Source of the DNA: Gellertiella hungarica
GTDB taxonomy: Bacteria; Pseudomonadota; Alphaproteobacteria; Rhizobiales; Rhizobiaceae
Assembly (NCBI RefSeq): GCF_014197145.1
Contig: NZ_JACIEZ010000002.1
Span: 620,001-684,000, forward strand
Direction of reading: 5' to 3'
Length of the DNA: 64,000 bases
In this document: in pieces, positions 43,565 through 52,595 of the stretch
Layout of the letters: every line of letters starts with the position of its first letter
Numbering within the stretch: the stretch's first letter is position 1
The notes under the pieces: generated by a model
Told to the model about the DNA's origin: nothing
Seen by the model: only the letters and a program-made list of their open reading frames with translations
Databases searched by the model: none
Program-made: the position numbers and the translations under genes

Positions 43565-45664
43565 TCAGTTGGTCTTGGCGGGGATCTTCAGGACCTGGCC
43601 GACCTTCAGCCTGTCGGGATTCTTCTGCAGCGCGGGGTTGAGGCGGATGATTTCCTCGCCGCGCTTCCAGTCGCCGAGCAGCCGCGCCGCGATCTTCCAG
43701 ACCGAATCGCCGTTCGCAACGGTGTAGTCCGTCGTGGCCGTTGCGGCAGCCCCCTCCGCGGTGGCGGCCGGTGCAGCCGGTGCATCGGGTGCCGGTGCGG
43801 TGGTGGTCGCGGCGGGTTCCGATTTCGGCGCAGCCGGTGCGGCGGGTGCAGCCGCCTCGGTCTGCCCGGCGGGGGCGGGCGCCTTCGTCTCGGTATTCTC
43901 GACCTTCTTCTGCGGTTCGAGCGGCGGCAGCCCGTTCTTGATCTTCGCGTTGATCTTCGGGATTTCCGCCTCTTCCGGCTTCATCACCAGCGCGCGCTGC
44001 CACTGGAAGACGGCTTCGCGGGTGCGCCCGACACGCCAGTAGGCATCGCCGAGGTGATCGTTGATGGTGGCGTCGCCGGCCTTCAGTTCGGCCGCACGCT
44101 CCAGCTCCTCGACCGCGTCCTGGAACTGGCCGAGCCGGTAATAGGCCCAGCCGAGCGAATCGACGATGTAGCCGTCGTCCGGCCGCAGCTCGACGGCGCG
44201 GCGGATCATGTCCATGCCCTCCTTGAGGTTCCGGTTCATGTCCACCCAGCTGTAGCCGAGATAGTTCAGCACCTGCGGCTGGTCGGGGTTCAGCTCCAGC
44301 GCGGTCTTGAAGTTGGGTTCGGCCTTGTCCCACTCCTTCAGGCGCTCATAGGCGATCCCGCGCTGGAAATAGAGCGACCAGTGGCTCTTTTCCCGCCGGG
44401 CGCCGAGCGAAGCGATGGCCTGATCGTAATTGCGGGCCATCTCGCGATAATCCTTGGCATCCGAAAGGATGCTGCCATAGGCGAGATAGCTGCGCAGGTC
44501 CTTGGGGTCGCTGGCAATCAGCGCCTGCAGATGCTTGCGGGCATCGTCCATCTTGCCGGTAGAGGCGAGCGCGAGGCCCAGCTGCAGCTCGGAGATGCGG
44601 CGCAGCGGCGAGCTGGACGGCACCTTCCTGTAGAATTCGATTGCCCGTTCCGGCTGGTTTGCAGCTTCTGCAAGGCCACCCAGCAGCACCAGCGTGTCGG
44701 CGCTGTCGGGATCGAGCGCATGGGCAATGTTGAGATAGAGCGATACGGCTTCGTCGGCGCCCTGGCGGTTCAGCGCGCCACCGATGGAAAACAGCACGGC
44801 TGCCGCCCCTTGCGCGGCGGTGCGGACCTGCTGCTCGGGCTTGCCGCCCTTCTTCAGCTCGTCGGCCAGCGCCTTCAGCGGCGCATAGTTGTTGATCAGC
44901 TGGTCGCCGGTCGCGATGGTGTCGAGCGCCTTCTGCAGGTTGCCTTCGCGGGCCTCCAGGCGGGCGAGCGCCATCACGGCGCGAATATAGGTGTCGGGTG
45001 CGGTAGAGCCGCCATCCTTGTCGATCACCGCGGTTTTCAGCAGCGCGCGCGCCTTCTCCGTGTTGCCGGCCGCAGCAGCCAGTGCGCCTGCATGATAGTT
45101 GCGGAAGATGGCGAACCATTCCGGCCCCTTGAGGTCGGTCACCATCTTCAGCGCCTCGTCCTTCTGGCCGGCGCCGAAGCGCGACCAGGCCAGGAGAAGG
45201 CTGGTCATCAGCCGTTCGAGATCGTTCGGCCCCTCGTATTTCAGGATGCTGTCCGCCTTGGCATAGTCGCCGCGCTTGATCGCATCGAGGCCGCGGGCGA
45301 TCACCGTGATCCGCTCGACCGCGACGTCGGAGCGCAGCTGTTCGGCGAGCTTCACGCCGCCGTCGAAATCACCGGAGAGGAAGGAGGCGATCATCAGCCT
45401 TTCGCGGATCTCGGTGTTGTCCGGCTCCAGTTCCAGCGCCTTGCGGTAGAGAGGAATGGCGTTGCGGTAGTCGCGGTCGACATCCGCGGTGCGTGCGGCC
45501 AGAAAGGCGCCGGCAAAGGACGATACGCCATCGGCATTGAAGCTTTCCTCGGCGGGCGCCGGCTGCTTGGCATCGCCCGCAGACCAGGCCGGCGTGGCCC
45601 CGGCGAGCAGCATGGCTGCCATCGCAACGCTCGAGAGAAACCGGAGGGCAAGACTCTGCCGCAT
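43565..45664 (-). CDS. Exported TPR protein with C-terminal LysM domain
   Basis: The 699-residue protein has a Sec signal peptide (MRQSLALRFLSSVAMAAMLLAGATPAWSA), a long array of tetratricopeptide repeats (about 45-560; e.g. NAIPLYRKALELEPDN, RAIEFYRKVPSSS, KAEPNFKTALELNPDQPQVLNYLGYSWVD), an Ala/Pro linker and a LysM domain (TDYTVANGDSVWKIAARLLGDWKRGEEIIRLNP). It probably binds peptidoglycan in the periplasm and acts as a scaffold. Start 45664 has AAAGG upstream; ATG 45679 is possible. It precedes ispE by 15 bases. Confidence 0.9.
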   Translation of the reverse strand: MRQSLALRFLSSVAMAAMLLAGATPAWSAGDAKQPAPAEESFNADGVSSFAGAFLAARTADVDRDYRNAIPLYRKALELEPDNTEIRERLMIASFLSGDFDGGVKLAEQLRSDVAVERITVIARGLDAIKRGDYAKADSILKYEGPNDLERLMTSLLLAWSRFGAGQKDEALKMVTDLKGPEWFAIFRNYHAGALAAAAGNTEKARALLKTAVIDKDGGSTAPDTYIRAVMALARLEAREGNLQKALDTIATGDQLINNYAPLKALADELKKGGKPEQQVRTAAQGAAAVLFSIGGALNRQGADEAVSLYLNIAHALDPDSADTLVLLGGLAEAANQPERAIEFYRKVPSSSPLRRISELQLGLALASTGKMDDARKHLQALIASDPKDLRSYLAYGSILSDAKDYREMARNYDQAIASLGARREKSHWSLYFQRGIAYERLKEWDKAEPNFKTALELNPDQPQVLNYLGYSWVDMNRNLKEGMDMIRRAVELRPDDGYIVDSLGWAYYRLGQFQDAVEELERAAELKAGDATINDHLGDAYWRVGRTREAVFQWQRALVMKPEEAEIPKINAKIKNGLPPLEPQKKVENTETKAPAPAGQTEAAAPAAPAAPKSEPAATTTAPAPDAPAAPAATAEGAAATATTDYTVANGDSVWKIAARLLGDWKRGEEIIRLNPALQKNPDRLKVGQVLKIPAKTN

Positions 45665-45812
45665 GAAGTGGCCTTTCATCGAAAATGTCCGGCACGCGCC
45701 GTAAAGAAACGGAGAGCCGGACATGCAGATCCTCTGCCTGTCCGGCTGATTCGCTGGAGAATGGCCTTTTTGGACCGCCGCTGCAAGCTCATGAGCCAAC
45801 GCGCCCTGCGCT

Positions 45813-46829
45813 TCAGTTGACCCGCGAGATGCAGAAATCGATCACCTCGAGCAGCGCATTTTTCCAGGCGCTGTCGGGCAGCGGGGCCAGCGCATCGCGC
45901 GCAATCGCGCCGTAATGCAGGGCCCGTGCGGTGGTATCGTTCAGGCTGCCATATTTCTGGATGAGGCCCATGGCCTTTTCCAGGTTCTCGTCGGAGCTGT
46001 TGCCGCCCTCGATGGCATCGCGCCAGAAGGCGCGCTCCTCCTGCGTGCCCCGGCGATAGGCAAGGATGACCGGAAGGGTGATCTTGCCCTCGCGGAAATC
46101 GTCGCCGGTGTTCTTGCCGAGTTCCGCAGACTTGCCGCCATAGTCCAGCACGTCGTCGACGAGCTGGAAGGCGAGGCCGAGATTCATGCCGTAGCTCTTC
46201 AGCGCATTGCGCTCGGACTTGTCGGTGCGGGCCACGATCGGCCCCACTTCTGCGGCCGCGGCAAAGAGGGCCGCCGTCTTGGCGCGGATCACGGAGAGAT
46301 ATTCGTCTTCCGTCGTCTCCATGTTCTTGGCGACGGAAAGCTGCAGCACCTCGCCCTCGGCGATCACCGAGGCGGCGGTGGAAAGCACGTCGAGCGCGTC
46401 GAGCGAGCCCACGTCCACCATCATGCGGAAGGCCTGGCCGAGAAGGAAGTCGCCCACCAGCACGCTTGCCTGGTTGCCCCAGATCATCCGCGCGGTGGAT
46501 TTGCCGCGGCGCAGGTCGCTTTCATCCACCACGTCGTCATGCAGCAGCGTGGCGGTGTGCATGAATTCCACGGCGGTGGCGAGCTTCACGTGATGTTCGC
46601 CCTGATAGCCGAACATCGAGGCGGAGGCGAGCGTCAGCATCGGGCGCAGGCGCTTGCCGCCCGAGGAGATCAGGTGGTTCGCCACTTCCGGGATCATCTG
46701 CACGTCCGAACCGGCCTTGGAAAGGATGAGCTGGTTCACCCGCTCCATGCCCTCCCGCGTCAGCTCGACCAGCGGCTTGACGGAAGCCTGTTTGTTTTTG
46801 CTCTCTTCGAGCGGTATAACGACGCCCAA
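45813..46829 (-). CDS. Polyprenyl (octa-/decaprenyl) diphosphate synthase
   Basis: The 338-residue enzyme makes the side chain of ubiquinone. Both Asp-rich motifs are intact: LLHDDVVDESDLRRG (first DDxxD) and LVDDVLDYGG (second), with GGKRLRPML and EGEVLQLS. Chain length cannot be read; rhizobia use Q10, so decaprenyl (DdsA type) is likely. The start is TTG 46829 (GVVIPLEESKNKQASVKPLVELT) with GGAG nine bases upstream. The frame runs to 46961 over the divergent gene's upstream region. Confidence 0.92.
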   Translation of the reverse strand: MGVVIPLEESKNKQASVKPLVELTREGMERVNQLILSKAGSDVQMIPEVANHLISSGGKRLRPMLTLASASMFGYQGEHHVKLATAVEFMHTATLLHDDVVDESDLRRGKSTARMIWGNQASVLVGDFLLGQAFRMMVDVGSLDALDVLSTAASVIAEGEVLQLSVAKNMETTEDEYLSVIRAKTAALFAAAAEVGPIVARTDKSERNALKSYGMNLGLAFQLVDDVLDYGGKSAELGKNTGDDFREGKITLPVILAYRRGTQEERAFWRDAIEGGNSSDENLEKAMGLIQKYGSLNDTTARALHYGAIARDALAPLPDSAWKNALLEVIDFCISRVN

Positions 46830-46938
46830 GGGTCCGGACTCCTTCGATATTTCATTGTCCGGAACAATAGAAAGGGGCGCCCGCAGCGGCAAGGGGCGAA
46901 TTGTCCCGGTCGCCCGGTTTTTGACGGAAATTAAGCCA

Positions 46939-47163
46939 ATGCTGGAAATCATCCGCACCAACGATCCCGTGGTGCTGTCCTATGCCGAAAGCCTGATGCG
47001 CGATTTCGGCATTCACTGCTTCATCGCCGATCAGGGCATGAGCGTGCTGGAAGGCTCGCTCGGCATCCTGCAGCGCCGGCTGATGGTGGATGCGGAAGAG
47101 GCCGAAAGGGCCCGCCGCATCCTGACCGATGCCGGCCTCGGCGCGGAACTGCGCGATGCCTGA
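46939..47163 (+). CDS. DUF2007 small protein
   Basis: The 74-residue protein (MLEIIRTNDPVVLSYAESLMRDFGIHCFIADQGMSVLEGSLGILQRRLMVDAEEAERARRIL) belongs to DUF2007, a putative signal-transducing fold. It is divergent from the polyprenyl synthase. Its stop overlaps the next gene start by eight bases, so it is translationally coupled to the methyltransferase. Confidence 0.88.
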   Translation: MLEIIRTNDPVVLSYAESLMRDFGIHCFIADQGMSVLEGSLGILQRRLMVDAEEAERARRILTDAGLGAELRDA

Positions 47164-47974
47164 GGCCGTTTCCGAGGCGATTGCGGAAACGGTGGACGCC
47201 TTTCATTACGGCCGTTTCCACCTGGTGCAACCGAAGGGCAGGGGGCATCGCTCCGGCATGGATGCCATGCTGCTCGCATCGCTGGTGGCGGAGGAAAGAC
47301 CGGTGCGCGTGGCCGATCTCGGGGCGGGAGCGGGTGCCGCGGGCCTTGCGGTCGCCGCCCGCCTGCCGCAGGCGCAGGTGCTGCTCGTCGAACGCTCGCC
47401 GGAGATGGCCGCCTATGCCCGCAAGAGCCTTTGCCTTGGCGAGAACGCAGCGCTTGCCGCACGGGTGGAGCTCCTCGAGGCGGACGTGACGCTGACAGGC
47501 AGGGCGCGCCTTGCCGCCGGCCTGCCGGACGATCACTTTCACCACGTCATCATGAACCCGCCCTTCAACGATGCGGCGGATCGCCGGACACCCGATGCGC
47601 TGAAGGCCGAGGCCCATGCCATGGTCGGCGGGCTCTTCGAGGGGTGGATCCGCACCGCCGGCGCGATTCTCCTTCCCGGCGGCCAGCTGTCGCTGATCGC
47701 CAGGCCGGAATCCATTGCCGAGATCGTCGAGGCATGCGGAAAGCGCTTCGGCGGGATCGAGATCACCGCCCTGCATCCCCGGGCGGGAGAAAACGCGGTG
47801 CGCATCCTGGTGACGGCGATCAAGGGTTCACGGGCGCGGCTTTCGCTTCGGGCACCGCTCGTCATGCATGATGAGGGCACGCACCGCTTCTCCGCCCTTG
47901 TCGACGACCTCAACAACGGCCGCGCGGCCTATCCCCGCAAGGGGTCTACCCCTCAGCCGAGGAAGAAATCGTAG
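47156..47974 (+). CDS. Small-domain methyltransferase (TrmN6-like, N6-adenine type)
   Basis: The 272-residue protein has a SAM site [20 protein letters not shown] and the catalytic motif NPPF ([17 protein letters not shown]) of N6-adenine and N5-glutamine methyltransferases. It resembles tRNA1(Val) A37 N6-methyltransferase (TrmN6/YfiC). An N-terminal [29 protein letters not shown] segment is typical of that group. It overlaps DUF2007 by eight bases. Its 3' end overlaps that of mntH by 22 bases. Confidence 0.88.
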   Translation: MPEAVSEAIAETVDAFHYGRFHLVQPKGRGHRSGMDAMLLASLVAEERPVRVADLGAGAGAAGLAVAARLPQAQVLLVERSPEMAAYARKSLCLGENAALAARVELLEADVTLTGRARLAAGLPDDHFHHVIMNPPFNDAADRRTPDALKAEAHAMVGGLFEGWIRTAGAILLPGGQLSLIARPESIAEIVEACGKRFGGIEITALHPRAGENAVRILVTAIKGSRARLSLRAPLVMHDEGTHRFSALVDDLNNGRAAYPRKGSTPQPRKKS

Positions 47975-49287
47975 ACGAGCTTCACGTTCAGCCCCGCAAT
48001 CAGGAAGGCGGTCGCAAATGCGAGGCCGGACAGCCAGCGGGGTGCCACGAGCGCCCCCATCTTCATCTTGCTGGCGGTGAACATCACCAGCGGAAAGACG
48101 GCGAAGGAGAGCTGCAGGCTCAGCACCACCTGTGTCAGGATCAGCAGCTCCGCCGTGCCGCCTTCGCCATAGAGCACGGTCACGACGGCAGCGGGAATGA
48201 TCGCGATCGAGCGCGTGGCAAGCCGCCTGATCCAGGGCTTCAGCCGGAAGCTGATGAAGCCCTCCATCACGATCTGCCCGGCGAGCGTCGCCGTTGCCGT
48301 GGAGTTCAGGCCGCAGCACAGCAGCGCGATGGCAAAGAGGGTCGGGGCAATCGCCGTGCCGAGAAGCGGGGCAAGCAGCGAATGGGCCTCGCCGAGCTCC
48401 GCGACCTCGGTGCGCCCGGAGCCGTTGAAGGCTGCCGCGGCAAGGATGAGGATCGAGGCATTGACGAGGAGCGCCAGAAGCAGGGCGACGGTGGAGTCGA
48501 TGGTGGCAAAGCGCAGGGCCTCGCGCTTTTCCGGCACGGTTTCGCCATAGGCCCGCGTCTGGACGATGCCGGAATGCAGGTAGAGGTTATGCGGCATGAC
48601 GGTGGCGCCGAGAATGCCGAGAGCCAGGTAGAGCATGCCGGGATCGGTGGCGATGCGGGTGGTGGGGATGAAGCCCTGGAAAACGGCCCCCCATTCCGGG
48701 TCCGCCAGAACGATCTGGATCCCGAAGCAGATGCCGATGACGCCCAGAAGCGCGATGATGAAGGCCTCTACCCAGCGGAAGCCGAGCTTCTGCAGGCCGA
48801 GGATCACGAACACATCCAGGGCCGTGATGATCACGCCGATCTCCAGCGGAATGCCGAAGAGCAGTTGCAGGCCGATGGCCGTGCCGATCACCTCGGCGAT
48901 GTCGGTGGCGATGATGGCGATTTCCGCCAGCAGCCACAGCGCCAGCGAAACCGGCCGCGGATAGGCATCCCGGCAGGCCTGGGCAAGGTCGCGGCCCGAG
49001 GCGATGGCCAGGCGCGCGCAGAGCGACTGCAGCAGGATGGCCATGAAGTTGGAGAGCAGCGCCACGGACAGCAGCGCATAGCCATAGCGCGATCCCCCGG
49101 CGAGAGACGTGGCCCAGTTGCCCGGGTCCATGTAGCCGACGGCGACCAGATAGCCGGGGCCGACAAAGGCCGCCATCCGCCGCCATGCCGAGCCGCGCCG
49201 GGCCACGGGTATGCTCGCATGCACGTCCGATAGCGAGGCCTCGCCCCGCGCGGAATGCCAGCCTGCCAGTTCCTGTCTGTCGAGCAT
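47953..49287 (-). CDS. mntH: Nramp-family manganese transporter
   Basis: The 444-residue protein has eleven hydrophobic segments and the Nramp signatures [23 protein letters not shown] (DPGN) and [10 protein letters not shown] (MPH). These residues coordinate Mn2+/Fe2+. It is a proton-coupled uptake system. The start is ATG 49287 with GGAGAAGG upstream. A Fur/Mur-like A/T-rich box lies 37-60 bases before the start, so metal repression is likely. Confidence 0.95.
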   Translation of the reverse strand: MLDRQELAGWHSARGEASLSDVHASIPVARRGSAWRRMAAFVGPGYLVAVGYMDPGNWATSLAGGSRYGYALLSVALLSNFMAILLQSLCARLAIASGRDLAQACRDAYPRPVSLALWLLAEIAIIATDIAEVIGTAIGLQLLFGIPLEIGVIITALDVFVILGLQKLGFRWVEAFIIALLGVIGICFGIQIVLADPEWGAVFQGFIPTTRIATDPGMLYLALGILGATVMPHNLYLHSGIVQTRAYGETVPEKREALRFATIDSTVALLLALLVNASILILAAAAFNGSGRTEVAELGEAHSLLAPLLGTAIAPTLFAIALLCCGLNSTATATLAGQIVMEGFISFRLKPWIRRLATRSIAIIPAAVVTVLYGEGGTAELLILTQVVLSLQLSFAVFPLVMFTASKMKMGALVAPRWLSGLAFATAFLIAGLNVKLVYDFFLG

Positions 49288-49323
49288 CACGCCTTCTCCG
49301 CTCCCGCGATCACCGCTTTCTGG

Positions 49324-49347
49324 AATGATAATGATAATGATTTGCAA
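49324..49347 (-). promoter_or_regulatory. Fur/Mur-like box upstream of mntH
   Basis: Three GATAAT/AATGAT-type hexamers in a row (AATGATAATGATAATGATTT on the plus strand, then GCAA) match the classical Fur-box pattern of repeated GATAAT. It sits between mntH and the sppA-like gene, just before the mntH start. In alphaproteobacteria the Mn2+-responsive Fur homologue Mur binds related sites. Confidence 0.6.
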
Positions 49348-49541
49348 TAAGGAGTAAAGCGCCGATTTGACATTTGTTGCCTTCGCTGCCGCAATGGTCC
49401 GGTCGGACGGAAAAACGCCTGGCCCCGCTCCCGCCGCTTGCCGTTTTCCCGGCCGGGGGCGGCATTGCGTTTCGCTGCCGAGTGCATACATGTGTTGCTA
49501 TTGGCGGCCCCGGTTCGCGCGCGGCCCTTATGGAGATTTGG

Positions 49542-50408
49542 ATGTTTGCCTTTTTAAAGCGCCTATTGCCCAAGCGGTTCCGCAAGACGAACGTGGTGGT
49601 TCCCGTCGTCCAGCTCTATGGAACCATCACGCCCGAAAATAGCCGTTTCCAGTCCTCCCTCAATCTCGGCAGCGTAGCCGCCGCACTGGAGGAGGCCTTC
49701 GAGATGAAGGATGCGCCCGCCGTGGCGCTTGTCGTGAATTCGCCCGGCGGCTCGCCGGTACAGTCCCGCTTCATCTACCAGCGCATCCGGTCGCTTGCGA
49801 AGGAACATGGCAAGCAGGTGCTGGTCTTCGTCGAGGATGTGGCGGCCTCCGGCGGCTACATGATTGCGCTTGCCGGTGACGAGATCATCGCCGATCCGAC
49901 CTCCATCGTCGGCTCCATCGGCGTGGTATCCGGCGGCTTCGGCTTTACCGATCTCATCGCCAAGCTCGGCATCGAGCGCCGCATCTATACGTCAGGCGAG
50001 AACAAGGTGCTTCTCGATCCCTTCAAGCCCGAGCAGGAAAAGGACGTGGCCTTCATCCTCGACATGCAGCGCGAGATCCACGAAATCTTCATCGCCATGG
50101 TGAAGGAGCGGCGTGCCGGCAAGCTGAAGGACCATCCCGACCTGTTCTCCGGCCTGTTCTGGACGGGGACGAAGGGCGTCGAACTGGGGCTTGTGGACCG
50201 GCTCGGCAGCCTGCGCGAGGTGGTGCGGGATCGGTTCGGCGACAAGACCGAGCTGGAACTAATCGAGGAGCCGCGCACCCTCTTCGGGCGGCGCTTGCCG
50301 GCAGTGTTCGCAAGGCCGCCCAAGGCCGAGGCGGTGGCCGGCGCCATGGCACGCGGACTTGTGGAAACCGCGGAAGAAAAGGCATTGTGGGCGCGCTACG
50401 GTCTGTAG
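49542..50408 (+). CDS. S49 signal-peptide-peptidase-like protease (SppA/SohB type)
   Basis: The 288-residue protein has the ClpP-like fold of S49 peptidases: VVPVVQLYGTITPENSRFQ, VALVVNSPGGSPVQSRFIYQRIR, the nucleophile Ser in FVEDVAASGGYMIALAGDEI and SIVGSIGVV. The N-terminus is basic and hydrophobic but not a clear signal. It probably degrades leftover signal peptides or membrane peptides. The start ATG 49542 follows GGAG at six bases. A 63-residue membrane protein follows at 31 bases. Confidence 0.9.
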   Translation: MFAFLKRLLPKRFRKTNVVVPVVQLYGTITPENSRFQSSLNLGSVAAALEEAFEMKDAPAVALVVNSPGGSPVQSRFIYQRIRSLAKEHGKQVLVFVEDVAASGGYMIALAGDEIIADPTSIVGSIGVVSGGFGFTDLIAKLGIERRIYTSGENKVLLDPFKPEQEKDVAFILDMQREIHEIFIAMVKERRAGKLKDHPDLFSGLFWTGTKGVELGLVDRLGSLREVVRDRFGDKTELELIEEPRTLFGRRLPAVFARPPKAEAVAGAMARGLVETAEEKALWARYGL

Positions 50409-50439
50409 CGGAACCCGGACGACAAAGGGGGAATGAGCA

Positions 50440-50631
50440 ATGCAACTGATCCTGATCGCGATCCTGGTGGCGGGCGCAATCCTGCTTTACCGGCGTTTCG
50501 TGGCGGATGCGACGAAGCTTGCGGAGCGTTCGCGCCGTGAGGAGCGGGAGCGCCAGTCCGGCGCGACGGGAACATTGGTCAAGGACCCCGAGACGGGTGA
50601 ATACCGCCTCGACCGGTCGGGGGAAGTCTGA
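50440..50631 (+). CDS. Small single-pass membrane protein
   Basis: The 63-residue protein begins with a hydrophobic helix (MQLILIAILVAGAILLYRRF) and continues with a charged tail (ATKLAERSRREERERQ, then LVKDPETGEYRLD). Its start has a GGGGGA SD and it follows the S49 peptidase gene by 31 bases, so it is likely co-transcribed. The ending resembles small conserved proteins of rhizobia. No function is known. Confidence 0.7.
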   Translation: MQLILIAILVAGAILLYRRFVADATKLAERSRREERERQSGATGTLVKDPETGEYRLDRSGEV

Positions 50632-51082
50632 CGCTTCCGCCCGCCCGGGTACGGCGCTGGCCAGGCGCCGCTCCCTTGCGGGACTTTCCATCACTGCGTG
50701 CTTGAAAATATGGCCGTCAATATGGGATGCCCGCCTGAAGACCCTCGTGCATCCCGTCATGGAATGCGTCCCGGCGGTAACAGATGTTTCGTAATGAAAC
50801 CGGATTCTCCTCCTCGTTTTCCGATGTCTAATTTATTGAATAAGACTGTAGTAGGCGACGAATCGTAATTCCGGCATAACAAAACCGTCCGCCTTCGACT
50901 TAAATTTTAGCGACTGGCATCCAGCCTGTACTGGGGACCTGCCGCACGATGCCGGGAAGTGCTTTGGAAACGGATGCTTAGCCGCCTCGTTTGCCATTTC
51001 TGCGAGAGGTTGCATCGCCTTGGGGCAGCTTCGGTGTCCCACTTGATGACAAAGGCGAGGGATCGTCACATAGCGGGCCGCT
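50632..51082. other. Intergenic region without a recognisable gene
   Basis: These 451 bases separate the small membrane protein from the first TadG-like gene (convergent side). Bases 50790-50900 are AT-rich. Small frames on both strands (for example 50833-51069 minus) have no SD or similarity. No clear terminator was found. Confidence 0.5.
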
Positions 51083-52438
51083 TCACTGCGTCAGGTGCGG
51101 ATTGGCGGTCATCTGCACGAAAAGGTTAACCATGTTCGTGGGTATGTGCTCGCCGAAATCCAGCTTCATCGAAAAACCGGGGGAGGCGCATGCGCTCATG
51201 GCATCGCCGGACTGGATCACGGACGGCAGGACGTAGCGGCTGAAGAAGCTGCCGCGCAGAAGGCGATAGTAATCGAGGTGAATGGTAGCCACGGTGACGC
51301 CCTTCTCCTTCAGCAGGCGGCAGGGGGCGGCCGCGACCGCCTGCAGGCAGCGCGGGCCGAACACGGCGCCGCTGCAGGGCCGGTATTGCGGTCCGTCCTG
51401 AAGTCCGTCGGAAAGGATCAGCACCATCTGCCGGCGGTGCGCCGGATCGCGTCCGTCGCCGGACGGTGGAATGCGGCGCTCCAGTGCATCGATGGCATCG
51501 GTCAGCCGGGTCGCGCCGAGCGCCGGACCGAGGTCGGCATCCTCGACGCCCATCAGGGCGATCTCTTCGAGTGCGCTGATCAGCCTGTCCGGTTCCGTCT
51601 CCGACTGGGTGAGTTGCAGAAGGGGGTTCTGGAGCGTGCCGCTCATGGTCCGGCCCAGCGAGTAGAGATTGAAGCGGAAGCGGTCCTTGAGCAGATGGTT
51701 GCTCTGGAAGAGATCGACGATATCCCGCACGCCGCTCCGGACCAGGTCTATGCGCAGCGGGATGCCGGCTGCCCGGGCGACCGGAAGGTAGTCCTGCGAC
51801 GGACCCTCTTCCTCGCTCGTGACATGGCAGGCGAATTCGCACCCCGCGGTATCCTGAAGGTTCAGCGCCCTTGCAGAGGTGCGGATGACGGTGAGAAGCC
51901 GCGCCACATCCTCGAGCGTCGGCGGAATGCCCATGGAGGGCGAATTGTCGATGAGAATATGCAGGTCCGCATAGCCCGGCCGGGAGACCGTTGCCTCCGC
52001 CACCCCCGTGACCGTGATGTCGTCATAGCCGAGGAGCCGCAGGAACCAGGTGGCGATCTGTGCCCGATAGCCCACCTCCACCACATAATCCGACCCCCTG
52101 TCGATGACCCTTGGCTCGGCCTCGACCCTGACCGATCCGTCGGAATAGGCGCGTTCGGCCTGCGCGGAAAAGAAGGCATTGGCCACACGCGGAATGGCAT
52201 CGTCCGCCAGTTCCTCGCGCGCGCCCCCGAGGCGCGTTGCCGTTTGCAGCGCTGCCGCATCGGCCATTTCCTGAAGGTTCGTGCGAACCTCGAGCGCCTT
52301 GCTCACCTCGACCGCCATTCCGACGGTGAAGAGGAGGACGGGCATGAGGAATGCGGTGAGTATCCCGAAATTTCCTCGCCGGTCCTGCAGGTAGCCCCGC
52401 AAGGACAGGGCAAGCATGCGACGGATGCATCCGGCCAT
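51083..52438 (-). CDS. TadG-like protein with von Willebrand A domain (first of two)
   Basis: The 451-residue protein has an N-terminal TadE/TadG helix after RRGNFGILTAFLMPVLLFTVGMAVEVSKALEVRTNLQEMADAAALQTA. A vWA domain follows with the MIDAS DxSxS in LHILIDNSPSMGIP and a late LILSDGLQDG. Conserved cysteines occur in TAGCEFACHV, CSGAVFGPRCLQ, CRLL and CASPGF. TadG proteins are pilus-assembly pseudopilin-like factors of the Flp/Tad system. No other tad gene is nearby. It is a paralogue of the next gene on the same strand, 157 bases away. Confidence 0.85.
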   Translation of the reverse strand: MAGCIRRMLALSLRGYLQDRRGNFGILTAFLMPVLLFTVGMAVEVSKALEVRTNLQEMADAAALQTATRLGGAREELADDAIPRVANAFFSAQAERAYSDGSVRVEAEPRVIDRGSDYVVEVGYRAQIATWFLRLLGYDDITVTGVAEATVSRPGYADLHILIDNSPSMGIPPTLEDVARLLTVIRTSARALNLQDTAGCEFACHVTSEEEGPSQDYLPVARAAGIPLRIDLVRSGVRDIVDLFQSNHLLKDRFRFNLYSLGRTMSGTLQNPLLQLTQSETEPDRLISALEEIALMGVEDADLGPALGATRLTDAIDALERRIPPSGDGRDPAHRRQMVLILSDGLQDGPQYRPCSGAVFGPRCLQAVAAAPCRLLKEKGVTVATIHLDYYRLLRGSFFSRYVLPSVIQSGDAMSACASPGFSMKLDFGEHIPTNMVNLFVQMTANPHLTQ

Positions 52439-52595
52439 TGCAAAACCCCTAAACTAATGTTTTTCAAAATATTTTTAGGTTATCTACCTCTGGTCATTTT
52501 ATGTGAGAAATTCCTAATTCGAAGTTGAAATTTTGCGCCATTGCAGAAATTGCCGTGCCGCAGGGGCGCTTTGCCGTGGAGGCCGGCCCCTGCTT
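52439..52595. other. AT-rich spacer between the two TadG-like genes
   Basis: The 157 bases contain CCTAAA...TTTAGG inverted ends around an A/T-rich block (52448-52479). It is a probable promoter for the downstream (lower-coordinate) tadG-like gene. Confidence 0.45.

Noticed and set aside
42668-45820. A 1050-codon plus-strand frame
   Set aside because: It lies opposite ispE and the TPR gene, which both have clear families. Its composition (Arg/Gly/Ala-rich) is that of a high-GC shadow.
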